Shown one piece after another: positions 1 to 11,759 of a DNA stretch of 64,000 nt. The stretch is from positions 124,001 through 188,000 of the forward strand of contig JAQJVL010000286.1 in assembly GCA_035578905.1 (NCBI GenBank). Reading direction: 5' to 3'. Both the position numbers and the translations under genes were made by a program. Position 1 is the first letter of the stretch. Each line of letters starts with the position of its first letter. The notes beneath the pieces were generated by a model, which saw only the letters and a program-made list of their open reading frames with translations, made no database searches and was not told the origin of the DNA. This DNA is from Stictocephala bisonia (Eukaryota; Arthropoda; Insecta; Hemiptera; Membracidae).

Positions 1-405
1 TGAAAATAGTGTACTAGAAAACCTTTGACAAGAATGTGATACACCCGGCAAGAACGTGTGTATGAGAGCTTGCGAAGAAGATAGTGTACTACAAAACCTT
101 TGACAAGAATGGGATATATCCAGAAAGATAGAGTGTTCGAGAGCTTGTATGGTCGACGAGCACGTAGTATATGAAAATAGTGTACTAGAAAACCTTTGAC
201 AAGAATGTGATACATTCAGAAAGATAGTGTGTTCGAGAGCTTGTATGGTCGACGAGCACGTAGTATATGAAAATAGTGTACTAGAAAACTTTGACAAGAA
301 TGGAATATATCCAGAAAGAAAGTGTATTCGGCAGTTTGTGTGGTCGACATGCCAGTAGTACGTGAAAACAGTGTACTAGAAAACTTTGACAAGAATGGGA
401 TACAA
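1..405. repeat. Tandem repeat, about 95-bp unit, cut by window start
   Basis: About four to five imperfect copies of a unit that begins near GAAAATAGTGTACTAGAAAA and continues through TTTGACAAGAATG and a GGTCGACGAGCACGTAGTAT segment. Successive starts lie at about 171, 267 and 361, giving a 94-96 bp period. The first copies lack the GGTCGACGAG segment and are shorter. The array runs off the left edge. Open frames inside it are repeat translations, not genes. Confidence 0.85.
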
Positions 406-1310
406 AGTTGCAAAATATAGAGTTTTTTTTGAAATATAATAAATTAAATACGTTATAAATGTGTTTAATCAATTTAATATTGAACTCGTGGTTTATTTAG
501 TAGCATTAAACTATGAAAATTGCAGTAATTTATTGAATGTTTTGGTTTTCTGGATAAAAATGTATTTATAGTTTTGTATTTAACTAATTAAAAAACTTAT
601 TTAATGAGTTTCGCTTGACAAAATGTCATACTGGTGCTGTATGTTATTATTTGAGGTAAAACATAATTTGGTATATAAAGGTGAAAGTTCACGCACAGTT
701 TACACCTGCATGTTGAAGATTCAGTAAATTCTTGTTCCAATAAAATTTAACTGACATATATTCTTACTTTATTCCGTAAAAACTTATTGAAATCAAATTG
801 AAATTAATTATATCAATAACTGTTTCCTTAGGAAATAAACATTGTAAATATTATTCTAAACTAAAAAATACTACTTGAAATTATTTTATACAGTAAAAAT
901 TTTAAATGTATGATAAAAGGAGGTGCCATTTAAAGAAAGGTAGATAAAAGATCTAACATCCAAAGACACAATTTAAATGCATGAGTAAGGACATTTTCGT
1001 CAGGCGACAATTCGCATTGAGATCAACGCTTCTCTGTTTATGGTTGCTGTTTATACGTATTTTTAGTTTTGTAATGGAATAAATTGAAAATAGGTTCTTT
1101 TTTCTTAGTATATTCGCTTGTAATCCAGGATTTTTTTACATAAACTATTTTTGTCTAGGATAGTTTATGTAAAGGTGTGGGTTTTGAATATACATACCTC
1201 GTATGGTTTTTATGTCTACTAATTAAAATTAAATATAATATCTGAAATATATGTAAATACATGATCAAACATCATGGTAAATTAACAAAAAAGTTTTATC
1301 ATGTCACAAA
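406..1310. other. AT-rich non-coding stretch
   Basis: No coding region or known repeat was recognised. It contains a perfect 14-bp hairpin at 1135-1148 / 1160-1173 (TTTACATAAACTAT and its reverse complement, 11-nt loop), which could be a small MITE relic or chance. Confidence 0.5.
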
Positions 1311-1329
1311 GCTTAATCCAATCCAACAA

Positions 1330-1620
1330 GCCATTTAAGACTTGCTTCACTGTTTCTATTTATGCTAGCTCTTCCCTCTCCTTAAAAGAGCGAAAGAGGT
1401 AGTACTCTGTGACTATGTGATCCATTGTTTGGATAGACTCCCCGCAATCACACGACTGATCTAGTGTCAATCCCCATATCTATTTCCAGTAGTTACATCT
1501 GCCCACACTAGTGCGGTACTGAATCAACGGTGTCCATTCTAATTCTATGCGAGGGAATTGATCCTACCAACGTGTACTGACGGATCGATAATAAGGAACT
1601 CTTTTCCTCCATCAAAACTG
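1330..1620 (-). pseudogene. LINE (jockey/CR1-like) C-terminal relic
   Basis: Read on the minus strand, 1476 down to 1381 gives an uninterrupted stretch starting WGLTLDQSCDCGESIQTMDH and continuing IVTEYYLFRSFK. The C-x-C-G ... Q-T-M-x-H-I-V pattern is what I know from the short cysteine/histidine segment after the reverse transcriptase in jockey-type non-LTR retrotransposon ORF2 proteins. The flanks (ELASINRNSEASLKWLVGLD on the downstream side) fit the same C-terminus but contain stops and frameshifts. No RT core was recognised upstream, so this is a truncated, dead copy. The exact LINE clade cannot be fixed by eye. Confidence 0.65.
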
Positions 1621-1625
1621 TTCTG

Positions 1626-3952
1626 CGCTATGACCCAGCTAAAATTGAATAATGTTGTCTTTAATTACATAAAAGAAATAGTGGATTCTACTAAGGAAAA
1701 GAGATACACTCTTTAGTTGAATTTTCTTTGTTTATAAAAACTTAATAAAATAAGCAAACAAGATGTTGGATTGAATGGCAAGAGAAATAACTAAAAACCA
1801 GTGTTCAAGGGTTTATATTACTTTAAGGTCCTGTGTTTGGTCCTTACTATTTTATTATATTCATAATTACCTGATGTTATGAATGCGTATGCTATATGAT
1901 TTAGAGAGTGTATAATTTGCCTTTTATTACCGAAAAATTAATATATTTCATACAAAACTACTTATATCCCTGTTTGGTGATTGAATATTTATTAAGAAAG
2001 GGTAAGAAACATTATATTTGGAAGCCAGACCGGTAGAAGAATCCGATTACAATATATAGCTTTTAAGAATGATGGCCTTGAATTGCTTTGGATGACGAAG
2101 GTAGTACAGTGTACACATTAAGTACACAAAATAATAATAGTCTAAACTATACAAGTAAGTCAGCACCTGAAACAAAATTTTTTTTATTTTTAAATGAAAG
2201 GCCGACCTCCTTCTTAACCTCACTCTGCCCATTCTTCATGGACTATTGACCTGTGTGGGGAACTTATTCAGAGGAACATTGGCTAGTAGTTTAGAGACCT
2301 TTAGGAATCATTGACCTAAATATTTCTTATAACAATTATTTTTTCTTTGAGTGAAAATCCATTCAAGTAAATTATTGAATAGTGAATTTTACTAGAATCA
2401 ATATCCAACAAAAGGTACTATGGTATTTTAGGAAATGAATCGTAATTATATTTTATATTCATTTTTCCTCTTTTAGGTTTTATATTTTCAGATAAACAAA
2501 TCAATTGATTAGAGCTCCCTTTGGTCTGATCATGATAGTTGTGATTTCCTACATCAATCACCGTTCAGTAATATATTGTACTCATTTTTAAGTCTTTGTT
2601 ATTTTAATTTTTTAGATTGTCAAGTTTTAGTAAGCTTGGATTTTCTGTTATGAGTAACACATTTAATTAAATAAGTATTGATCTTAAAGTGATTTACTTT
2701 ATGGTTCTTTGACAGAAGGAAACGTTCTGTAGTCCCCTGACTGTCTTATAATATCTCTAACAATCTTTCTTGCTTTAAAGCCAAAATGCATTTCTTGTTA
2801 GTTATGAATGCAAACCAGAACCAATAAAATACAATAAATAAGAGTTTTGTCCGAACTTTGCTTGAATAGTGTGGATTTTGCAAATACTGTTGTTTGCCAT
2901 GCTAGAGATTTCAAATCACATCTTATTTCGATTTCCGTATGTCAGCAAAGCTCCGATTTTCCTATTTCACAAGTAAAGAAATCTATACAGCATGATAGAA
3001 AACAAATTAACCGTTCAAAATTTATTAAACTATTTGGTAACTGTTTCTTATAACCGATATTATCGTAGCAATGTTTTATTAAATGTAGTGGGAAGATGAA
3101 TTAAATGGTAAGGTTAAACTCTTAATACAACTATATCATTATTGAACATTTTTATAAATTCAAAGAAAAAATGATAAATAGTTTATGTATTGTTAATGTG
3201 GCGTATTAGCGACTCACCGTTTATGTATAATTAACTACACCTTAGTACATATTTGAATTTAAGAAAAAGAGAATAGAAATTAGGGACCGAACAAATTCAA
3301 TTCTCGTACTTACAAACTTAAAAGCATATAAAGTGAAGATATTAAATAAAATATGCTAACGAGCTTAAAGTTCATGTAAAAATTATAGATATTATTTGGT
3401 CCCTATTCAGTAACTGGAATTGTAACAGTCAAAAAAGTAATTAATGGGTAGAATGAATAAGGAAATTAATTTAGGGTTGTAAAGAATGTCTTAAGATATA
3501 AAACAGAACATCTTTGAAGATTGCCTCCAAGGCATTCCCATTTTCCCCTTGTTTACGATGACAACAGCTATACAAAAGGTTGAGAAACAGAGAACCCAAA
3601 CAAATCGGCTATATCATTGTCTGCTTCGTTGTTGTTTTCCTCCGAAGAATAATTTATTTCTAAAATATAGCATTTTTTTCTGATTGTGATGAAACATCGG
3701 GTCCAAACATGACTATTTGACACATTTAACCGAAATTGTCCAAGAAGATTGGTAGAATTTAATTATTGAAATATAATTCCTAATTAAAATATGTCCACTT
3801 TCTCGGATATTTCAGTATTACACATCAAAGCATTAAAAGTTCTTCACTTGTGAGCTGAAAATGAAATTGGCTTGTAGAATAGTAAATTCTTATAAAAACA
3901 AAATAAACTAAAGAAATTTTTACATCAATTAAAGAAATTTTTAAATCAATAT
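1626..3952. other. AT-rich non-coding stretch
   Basis: About 2.3 kb with no recognisable gene, tRNA or tandem repeat. Open frames at 2047-2232 and 2847-3053 are short, of low complexity and resemble nothing I know. Confidence 0.5.
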
Positions 3953-4096
3953 CACTGTGCGTGTATGGGTGGGCGGGTGGGTCAGTATCACTGTGCGTGT
4001 ATGGGTGGGCGGGTGGGTCAATATCACTGTGCGTGTATGGGTGGGTGGGTGGGTCAATACCACTGAACGTGTTTGGGTGGGCGGGTGGGTACATAT
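3953..4096. repeat. 36-bp G-rich minisatellite, locus 1
   Basis: Four copies of a 36-bp unit of the form CACTGTGCGTGTATGGGTGG followed by GCGGGTGGGTCAATAT. It has runs of three G on the plus strand. It belongs to the family also seen near 8.75, 23.1, 39.55 and 57.8 kb. Because 36 is divisible by three, several frames stay open across it on both strands; these ORFs are artefacts. Confidence 0.92.
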
Positions 4097-4197
4097 ACAG
4101 ACAAGTAAACGTCACACAACACAAATTTACTACAATATAAGCACAAAATGCATGTACCCATATACGTACATCATCTGGTTGGTACTTATTGCATTTA

Positions 4198-4201
<4 letters not shown>

Positions 4202-4239
<38 letters not shown>
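4202..4239. repeat. (TA)n microsatellite
   Basis: About 19 uninterrupted TA dinucleotides. Confidence 0.97.
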
Positions 4240-4247
<8 letters not shown>

Positions 4248-4508
4248 TCAATATAATGTTTGTATCTAGTTAAATTATCAGATAAAATGAAATTTACTTT
4301 GAAAAATAATCTTTGAAACCTTCAGAGGAATTCGTTGATTGCAAATTGAAAAATAAAAATAACATATTTTAAAACCAAATTTATGATCGAATAAAACTAA
4401 AAATACAGCGCCAGAGAACTAACAGTTAACGTTAAAGGATGTCTTATTTAATCAGATGAAGGTAGAAAGATAGAGTGCTAAGAAACCGTCTGTAATACTT
4501 GTACTTGT

Positions 4509-5416
4509 AAACCACCAGCAGTGACCAGGCAGGCGGGCTGCGTGCAAGGATCGCTCAGATGTCACAGATCCAAGAACCACCAGCAGTGACCGGGCAGGCG
4601 GGCTGCGTGCAAGGATCGCTCAGATGTCACAGATCCAAGAACCACCAGCAGTGACCGGACAGGCGGGCTGCGTGCAAGGATCGCTCAGATGTCACAGATC
4701 CAAGAACCACCAGCAGTGACCGGACAGGCGGGCTGCGTGCAAGGATCGCTCAGATGTCACAGATCCAAGAACCACCAGCAGTGACCGGGCAGGCGGGCTG
4801 CGTGCAAGGATCGCTCAGATGTCACAGATCCAAGAACCACCAGCAGTGACCGGGCAGGCGGGCTGCGTGCAAGGATCGCTCAGATGTCACAGATCCAAGA
4901 ACCACCAGCAGTGACCGGGCAGGCGGGCTGCGTGCAAGGATCGCTCAGATGTCACAGATCCAAGAACCACCAGCAGTGACCGGGCAGGCGGGCTGCGTGC
5001 AAGGATCGCTCAGATGTCACAGATCCAAGAACCACCAGCAGTGACCGGGCAGGCGGGCTGCGTGCAAGGATCGCTCAGATGTCACAGATCCAAGAACCAC
5101 CAGCAGTGACCGGACAGGCGGGCTGCGTGCAAGGATCGCTCAGATGTCACAGATCCAAGAACCACCAGCAGTGACCGGACAGGCGGGCTGCGTGCAAGGA
5201 TCGCTCAGATGTCACAGATCCAAGAACCACCAGCAGTGACCAGGCAGGCGGGCTGCGTGCAAGGATCGCTCAGATGTCACAGATCCAAGAACCACCAGCA
5301 GTGACCGGGCAGGCGGGCTGCGTGCAAGGATCGCTCAGATGTCACAGATCCAAGAACCACCAGCAGTGACCGGGCAGGCGGGCTGCGTGCAAGGATCGCT
5401 CAGATGTCACAGATCC
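4509..5416. repeat. 65-bp GC-rich satellite array, 14 copies
   Basis: Fourteen nearly identical 65-bp units, each starting AACCACCAGCAGTGACC and ending CAGATGTCACAGATCCAAG. The only obvious variation is at one short site after GTGACC (GGGC, GGAC or AGGC), so the array is young or strongly homogenised. It is clearly GC-rich against AT-rich flanks. Each unit contains GGATC ... GATCC, able to form a short hairpin. A diverged single match to part of the unit (ACAGGATCGCTCATCG ... ATCCAAGAAAC) lies near 17930. Confidence 0.97.
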
Positions 5417-5989
5417 TCAATGTTGCTTGACCCAGTTATCTTGCGAACCCTCCGGTCAAAGTAACATAGTAGATGCGTACGATCAGGCATACACCTTATT
5501 CATGAACATAATTAATTATAATTTTCAACAGTCAGAGATAAAGCTGTCGTACGCGAGGCTTGTGCTTTGGCTGTCCAAATATGCTTTACAATTTTGACAC
5601 TAGTTCACAATAGTTGATATTATTGGAGGATGCCTTTAAAAACAAATAGATAAATACTAATGTTAAGACACTGGTTGTTCGTTGTCTTTAGCGTAATACG
5701 ATAGAAACACATTTATCTATCATGGTTAGCAATAACTCAAATGGAAAGCAGTCTGTTCGGTTTGATGTAACTGAATCAGCAGTTATAAATTACAAGCAAA
5801 GTGCAATATGTTTTTGACATAACTAAATGGAAATAATTAAATAAAATATAATTTGATAATGTTGATATAATGTAATGGATAAATTAACCAGATGATCTTC
5901 TAAAGAAAATAAAAAAATATCATTTATATTCTACTTATTATCCTAAAAAATTCACATTAGGGGCGTGGGTGATCGTAAATTAATTGTAG

Positions 5990-6135
5990 TCGTTAACAAT
6001 CACAATAATACTGATTGTCTACATTCACAATATTAATGGCTAAAAACAATCACAATACTAATGATGGCCAGCAATCAAAATACTAATTACTGTCAACAAT
6101 CACAATACTATTGATTGTTAAAATTCACAATATAC
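5990..6135. repeat. Degenerate ~25-35 bp tandem repeat
   Basis: Five or six imperfect copies built around ACAATCACAATACTAATGAT, with variable spacing. Old and diverged. Confidence 0.65.
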
Positions 6136-6383
6136 TAATGATGCCATAAAACTGAGAGCTGGAATATACAGAAGATAGTTGAAATGATGTGAAGCCTACT
6201 AATTAAAACCAGTACCGACCTTCACATCAGATTCACGATAGATCGATAGCAGTTATCCGAGTGACCTAATTAGATGTATGGCCCCATTGACATGCACTCT
6301 CAAGTATCATGTATCAATCGATGACCTAACGTCTGCAGACATTCATCTTGCAATTTATAGACAACAACGAAAATGATATTTTT

Positions 6384-6419
6384 TGTCTAGATACAAAAAG
6401 GTCATTTTGTATCTAGACA
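6384..6419. repeat. Perfect 15-bp hairpin
   Basis: Arms TGTCTAGATACAAAA (6384-6398) and its exact reverse complement (6405-6419) flank a 6-nt loop. Possibly the collapsed ends of a small DNA transposon; function unknown. Confidence 0.8.
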
Positions 6420-7050
6420 GATAACTCCTTTACCAATAAATAATACACAATACAGTTCTTTAAACAGTAAGGAGAGTTAATATTTTACAAATATCGTAAA
6501 GTACAAGAGTTTTGCAACAGGCCTTCTTTTAAATAGTCAGTTTGGTACTTACGTTTTAATATTGTATACGTAAGCTGGAGTAAAATTATTTAAAGGCCTT
6601 AAAAATAAACCTAGTCTATTTACATTTTAGATAGTTAATAGCTGTCAATATAAATCTCGATAACCAATAGAGATTGTAGTGATTCGTTTACCCTGTGCTT
6701 AAGTCTAAAATTATAATCATACCATAATATATGATGGCTTAGGTTTCAATTAAAGGTCCTGGATATGTCTGACAGTGCGTTGAGGTTTCAAACTAGAAGG
6801 ACAATGATCTCGTCTGTGACACTCAATTGTCATATACGAATGAATTTTTAACTTTGCCAAAATGTTTTGCATAAATATCCATACAGGTTGTCTCATTACT
6901 CTTTCCAATATTTCAGGCGCTGTTTGTGGGACAGCAGTAAATGTAAAAAGCAAATAATTGGCTTATTGTTTGAAACATTTTCTAGAATAATAACTTCTAG
7001 ATTTTGCTATGGCGAAAGTAGCAATACCTCAAGTTTAATGATCTACTAAA

Positions 7051-7221
7051 AATAAACGAGATTTACTACAAAAGGTGCACTACTGTTGGTTGAATGCTGC
7101 ACTTCTGACTTAGCAAGCAGCTAATATCCTCTACAATCTACAACAATGCAACGACGACTTGCTAACAGTTAGAAGTGTAACCCGCAACCTACAGAAGAGT
7201 TTATATTAAATCTCGTTTATT
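7051..7221. mobile_element. MITE-like foldback element
   Basis: A 171-bp segment bounded by perfect 15-bp terminal inverted repeats, AATAAACGAGATTTA at 7051-7065 and its reverse complement at 7207-7221. The interior is also an imperfect inverted repeat: CTGTTGGTTG...GCACTTCTGACTTAGCAAG on the left mirrors GACTTGCTAACAGTTAGAAGTG...CAACCTACAG on the right. No coding capacity. No convincing target-site duplication was seen, so the superfamily is not assigned. Confidence 0.65.
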
Positions 7222-7806
7222 CTTTATTAAATCTTTATTAGTTTTACAATTAAACATTGTAAGTTATTAAAGTTTAAACTTGTACACGGCCGCCACTTTT
7301 TTAAATGTTTGCAACACTTAATTTTGCTATCTACTAAATATTGTTTCGTTACTAAATATTGTTATCTAACGACCAAAAATATATTATCATGGTATGAACA
7401 GATTTGAGGTTGACTAGGTAATACTAGAACATAAGTTATTACACACGAAAACCAATTGCACCTACATGAGTAAATAGAGATTTTCTAACAATTAATTTCA
7501 ATATGCTATTTAGATTCACTTTTAACCCACAAAAATGCTTTAAAATATCATCAGGGAGTTCTGAAACACTCTGTATGCATGTATTTAAAATGTTAATATA
7601 GTGTAACTAAATAATAATGTAAATCTGTTATAGCAAATTATTGTGGAACTAAAGGGATTTGTGATCTCTCGGAACATTTATGTAGTTCCTAGAGCACTTT
7701 TTATGAACTGGAACAGTCAAGCATAATTGCGTTACATGTCAAAGACTAAAAAAAGCTTGAACGTTATTGTAAAAACACAAATACTGTACTTTGCATAAAA
7801 CTTCTG
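7222..7806. other. AT-rich non-coding stretch
   Basis: Nothing recognised between the MITE-like element and the 112-bp array. Confidence 0.5.
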
Positions 7807-8559
7807 TAATTGAAAAGAAAGTACGCAGTCATAATCTGTAAAGTGGATTACACATCTAATCTAATCATTTAAACGACTGATTGTTTATAACGATAGCTGT
7901 GACCCATTGTTACTAATGTAATTGAAAAGAAAGTAAGCAGTCATAATCTGTAAAGTGGATTACACATCTAATTTAATCATTTAAACGACTGATTGTTTAT
8001 AACGATAGCTGTGACCCATTGTTACTAATGTAATTGAAAAGAAAGTACGCAGTCATAATCTGTAAAGTGGATTACATATCTAATCTAATCATTTAAACGA
8101 CTGATTGTTTATAATGATAGCTGTGACCCATTGTTACTGATGTAATTGAAAAGAAAGTAAGCAGTCATAATCTGTAAAGTGGATTACACATCTAATCTAA
8201 TAATTTAAACGACTGATTGTTTATAACGATAGCTGTGACCCATTGTTACTAATGTAATTGAAAAGAAAGTAAGCAGTCATAATCTGTAAAGTGGATTACA
8301 CATCTAATCTAATCATTTAAACGACTGATTGTTTTAAATGATAGCTGTGACCCATTGTTACTAATGTAATTGAAAAGAAAGTACGCAGTCATAATCTGTA
8401 AAGTGGATTACATATCTAATCTAATCATTTAAACGACTGATTGTTTATAATGATAGCTGTGACCCATTGTTACTAATGTAATTGAAAAGAATGTACGCAT
8501 TTATAATTTGTAAAGTGGATTACACATCTAAACTAATCACTTAAACGACTGATTGTTTA
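7807..8559. repeat. 112-bp tandem array, interrupted by an insertion
   Basis: About 6.7 copies of a 112-bp unit starting TAATTGAAAAGAAAGTACGC and ending GACCCATTGTTACTAATG, with only a few substitutions between copies. The array stops within ...GACTGATTGTTTA at 8559 and resumes at 9257 with the same 13 bp, continuing to about 9306. The intervening 697 bp are therefore a later insertion. Confidence 0.95.
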
Positions 8560-8599
8560 AAGTGATTTATATACCTGCATTCAAGTAATCCAAGTCGTT

Positions 8600-8650
8600 G
8601 CTTCTGCAACCGGTTTCAACTCATCATGAGAGTCATCTTCAGGCCGTACA
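8600..8650 (-). ncRNA. Hammerhead-like motif, left arm copy
   Basis: Inverted copy of the motif described at 9125-9170. On the minus strand CTGAAGA lies at 8642-8636 and the palindromic ACCGGT at 8614-8609. Core bases match the right-arm copy. Confidence 0.5.
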
Positions 8651-8742
8651 AGGATGTAATAAAATGTGATCACTTCATATGAAGGTCGTCACGAACACAT
8701 AACGAATAACGGACACTACGAATATACGAACACATAAGAAAA

Positions 8743-9029
8743 CCCTCCCACCCACCCATATACTTACTATGTTATGGACCCTCTCATCCATCCATATACT
8801 TACTGTATTATGGACCCTCCCACCCACCCATATACTTACTGTATTATGGACCCTCTCATCCATCCATATACTTACTATATTATGGACCCTCTCATCCATC
8901 CATATACTTACTGTATTATGGACCTTCCCACCCAACCATATACTTACTGTATTATGGACCCTCCCACCCACCCATATACTTACTGCATTATGGACCCTCC
9001 CACCCACCCATATACTTACTGTATTATGT
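8743..9029. repeat. 36-bp C-rich minisatellite, locus 2 (inside foldback element)
   Basis: Eight copies of CCCTCCCACCCACCCATATA followed by CTTACTGTATTATGGA, 36 bp each. G-runs are on the minus strand. It occupies the centre of the 8560-9256 element. The apparent repetitive ORFs across it in several frames are a consequence of the 36-bp period. Confidence 0.95.
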
Positions 9030-9124
9030 GTTTTGTTATGTGTTCGTATATTCGTAGTGTCCGTTATTCGTTATGTGTTCGTGACGACCTTCATATGAAG
9101 TGATCACATTTTATTACATCCTTG

Positions 9125-9170
9125 TACGGCCTGAAGATGACTCTCATGATGAGTTGAAACCGGTTGCAGA
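9125..9170 (+). ncRNA. Hammerhead-ribozyme-like motif, right arm
   Basis: The plus strand shows CTGAAGA (9131-9137, fitting the CUGANGA core), a possible stem II ACTC/GAGT (9140-9143 with 9151-9154), GAA (9156-9158), the self-complementary ACCGGT (9159-9164) and T as the putative residue before cleavage. A palindromic stem III of this kind would pair well only between two molecules, as known for hammerheads of Penelope-like elements. Stem I is weak by eye (about two pairs). Activity is not shown. Confidence 0.5.
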
Positions 9171-9306
9171 AGCAACGACTTGGATTACTTGAATAAGGGT
9201 ATATAAACCACTTTAAGTATTGAACAGTGATCCGGAGGCTAATCCCCCAAAAATGAGACTGATTGTTTATAACGATAGCTGTGACACATTGTCACTAATG
9301 TAATTG

Positions 9307-11759
9307 AACATTGACAACTATAACAACGCTATCCACACCTAGGTCAATCCACTATCTACTGCATTCGAGGTTCAATTAGTTTGATCGTATGGATTTAAAC
9401 ATCGATGAATGCATTTGTAATAAAAACCATTTACGAAAAAAATTCAAAACTATACCACAACTAGAGTTAATTTATTTATGTTATTTAATGTAATACAACA
9501 AATTTAACATGATTTCGTTAGATTTCACATATATATGAGAACGTTTAAATCATTGTATTTATAAAGAATAGTGTCTCAATATGAGCCTACGCCTTACACC
9601 TAGTTTTAGTGAGTGGCGCTACTACACAGATGAAATGATGTCCTAAGTTGGCAAGAAGAGTGTTTTGAGGTTAATTAATTAAATTATTCGTTCTTTTAAC
9701 AACATATCTGTCAATAGGAAATGTCCCCAACTTAGAATATTTCACTGTGGTAGTAGAATATTTCCTTAACCGTGTTGTGACAGGTAGAGAGAGGCTACCA
9801 GTACTTGGGTAATCAGCAAAAGCCCATAAAAATACTCATGAATTGTTGTCAGGCTCACATTTATGAATTTGATTGATATCCAGTTTACATGAGGTGTTAT
9901 AGTTTTCATGTTTCTGTTGCATATTAATAAAAATGTAAAATGAAATTAATGTCAATTTTCATAAATAATTAATCTTTAATAGAAACATTATTCGAAGTAG
10001 TTAATTATAACTATCATTCTGGATACAAATATTAAAAGTTTATACAGAGAAAACCCGATATATTTTTGCAAAGATATCTAACAAAATAATGCAGTTTATA
10101 CCATGGTACAGCCTTCTTTACAGCATTACATTTATATATTTGGTAAACTGTGGTAAGAGTTAGTATTTATTAAGGAGGCTATATAATATGCTTAGTTAGT
10201 TAATAGCCAAGTAAATGGTCAGCATTCTAGTTCTAGATGTATTTTATACAATCACTCCCTTATGTTGTGTCATAAGTAAGGGAAGTCTATGTTTTAGCTG
10301 AGAAAAGTAGTAAATACTTTCAATTTATTTAGCCAACATAATGTAACTGAAAGTAGCTATTTCATACTCGTCAGTGCTTATTGGTAACACAATTAAGGTG
10401 TAGTTGGCTGCACAAATTTTGTGCATCTTAATAAGTTGATCTTAAGCTGTTCTTAATCTTAATATGTGCGTTCTTAATAAGTTGTTAATTGAAATAGTAT
10501 GTAATTAAATATGAAACTGTCCTTTCAAAACACTGCCAAGTTTACCTCATCTTATACAACAGATGGTACAAGGATCTCATCCTACTAAGATACTGATAAT
10601 ACAATTTTGTAATTAGTTCTTATTATTATGTGTTTATCAATTTAAACATTACCCTCAGTTACGAGACGTCCCCGCCGATCCATGCACGCCCATCACACCA
10701 CTCACGACTACGTATAGAGATTGCGTATGTTATTTACGTTTTTGTGTTTTTAGATAGTTTTTAACATTTTGACTATTTCAAAATGTTGAGAGATGCTATA
10801 ATTAATTTGATGCTACGTCAGAAACTTTTCTAAACATTAGCTTTATTTATATTGTTTTCAATATTAGACCATTTTCAAATTAAGTCATGTAGAGTGAAAG
10901 AGCTTGGCCTATGGACATGGGAGAAACGCTATCTGTTGGTTTAGAGCACAAAGAAGAAAGAAACTGAGGTCGTATCCAACTGTACGCTGACTGTGTGTCA
11001 AGTAGTTATTTATACAGTGTGCCATGTGGATGGCAGGGCCAGCAACTTGTCAGTTCCCCCATACAACCCCCCTCCCGTCACTCCTCACGGATAAACATAT
11101 TAATTATTACTACAGATATATAAAGATGTACATTAGTTGCAATCTATATAGCTGCACCTAGGTGGCTATAAGTAAACGACCTCCTCTTCTTTATTCTCTG
11201 TGGATTGAGGTTCAAGGCCTCAAATTCATGAAAAGCACATAATTTGAATGTTCCATAGCTGAACGAAACACTTGTGAATGAAAATGAACTATTACTGTAA
11301 TTTAGAGTTGGACGTAAGTATATTTGTGTTGAAAAATTTTAAAAACTAATTAGTTAAGTTCCATTTACACTTATATCTTTCTTCAAACTCAACCATTATG
11401 ACCGTTAAAAATACTCATGTAAAATAATAAATCCACATAGTTTCCTAGAACCAAAACGAAATAATTCAGTAATTAAAATAGGAGATGTTTTAAATACGAT
11501 TATTAACATACTTGATCAGATTTTAATGAAAAGTATGCAGGAATAAAACGTGTTTCGATGTAAATAGAAGATCATGAAAATTAAGTGAAGTGCATTGATT
11601 CATACCAAATGTGTGCATACAAATCTTTCATAAAGAATAAATAAATAATAACATCAGAAGGAATGGTTGATTGGGTAAACATTTATACAATAATACATAT
11701 TAACAACGATCACAATCAAAAAGCTCCACACACACACACATAGAAAACCATCTATCTTG
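9307..11759. other. AT-rich non-coding stretch
   Basis: About 2.45 kb with no gene recognised. Two short GC-richer patches (10665-10730 and 11030-11095) look like nothing I know. Confidence 0.45.

Larger units (their letters stand above)
5417..7050. other. AT-rich non-coding stretch with small repeats
   Basis: No gene recognised. It holds degenerate CAATCACAATACTAATGATTG-like repeats at about 5990-6135 and the perfect hairpin at 6384-6419, listed separately. Confidence 0.5.
8560..9256 (+). mobile_element. Penelope-like foldback element with minisatellite cargo
   Basis: A 697-bp insertion flanked by a perfect 13-bp target-site duplication GACTGATTGTTTA (8547-8559 and 9257-9269). Inverted arms of about 180 bp (8560 to about 8740, and about 9035-9217) match almost perfectly as reverse complements. 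The right end carries about 40 extra bases (9218-9256) not present on the left. The arms hold a hammerhead-like motif. Between the arms lie eight 36-bp minisatellite units. There is no coding sequence. The layout (inverted terminal repeats, one-sided extension, TSD of 13-16 bp) matches the coding PLE copy at 15940-17834, so I infer a non-autonomous relative. The two pairs of arms are not similar in sequence. Strand is given by the side of the extension and is a convention. Confidence 0.75.

Noticed and set aside
9307..11759. Hidden SK exons or other host genes in unannotated stretches
   Set aside because: I looked for the SK S2-S6 and calmodulin-binding peptides among minus-strand frames and saw none; very short exons could still be missed.
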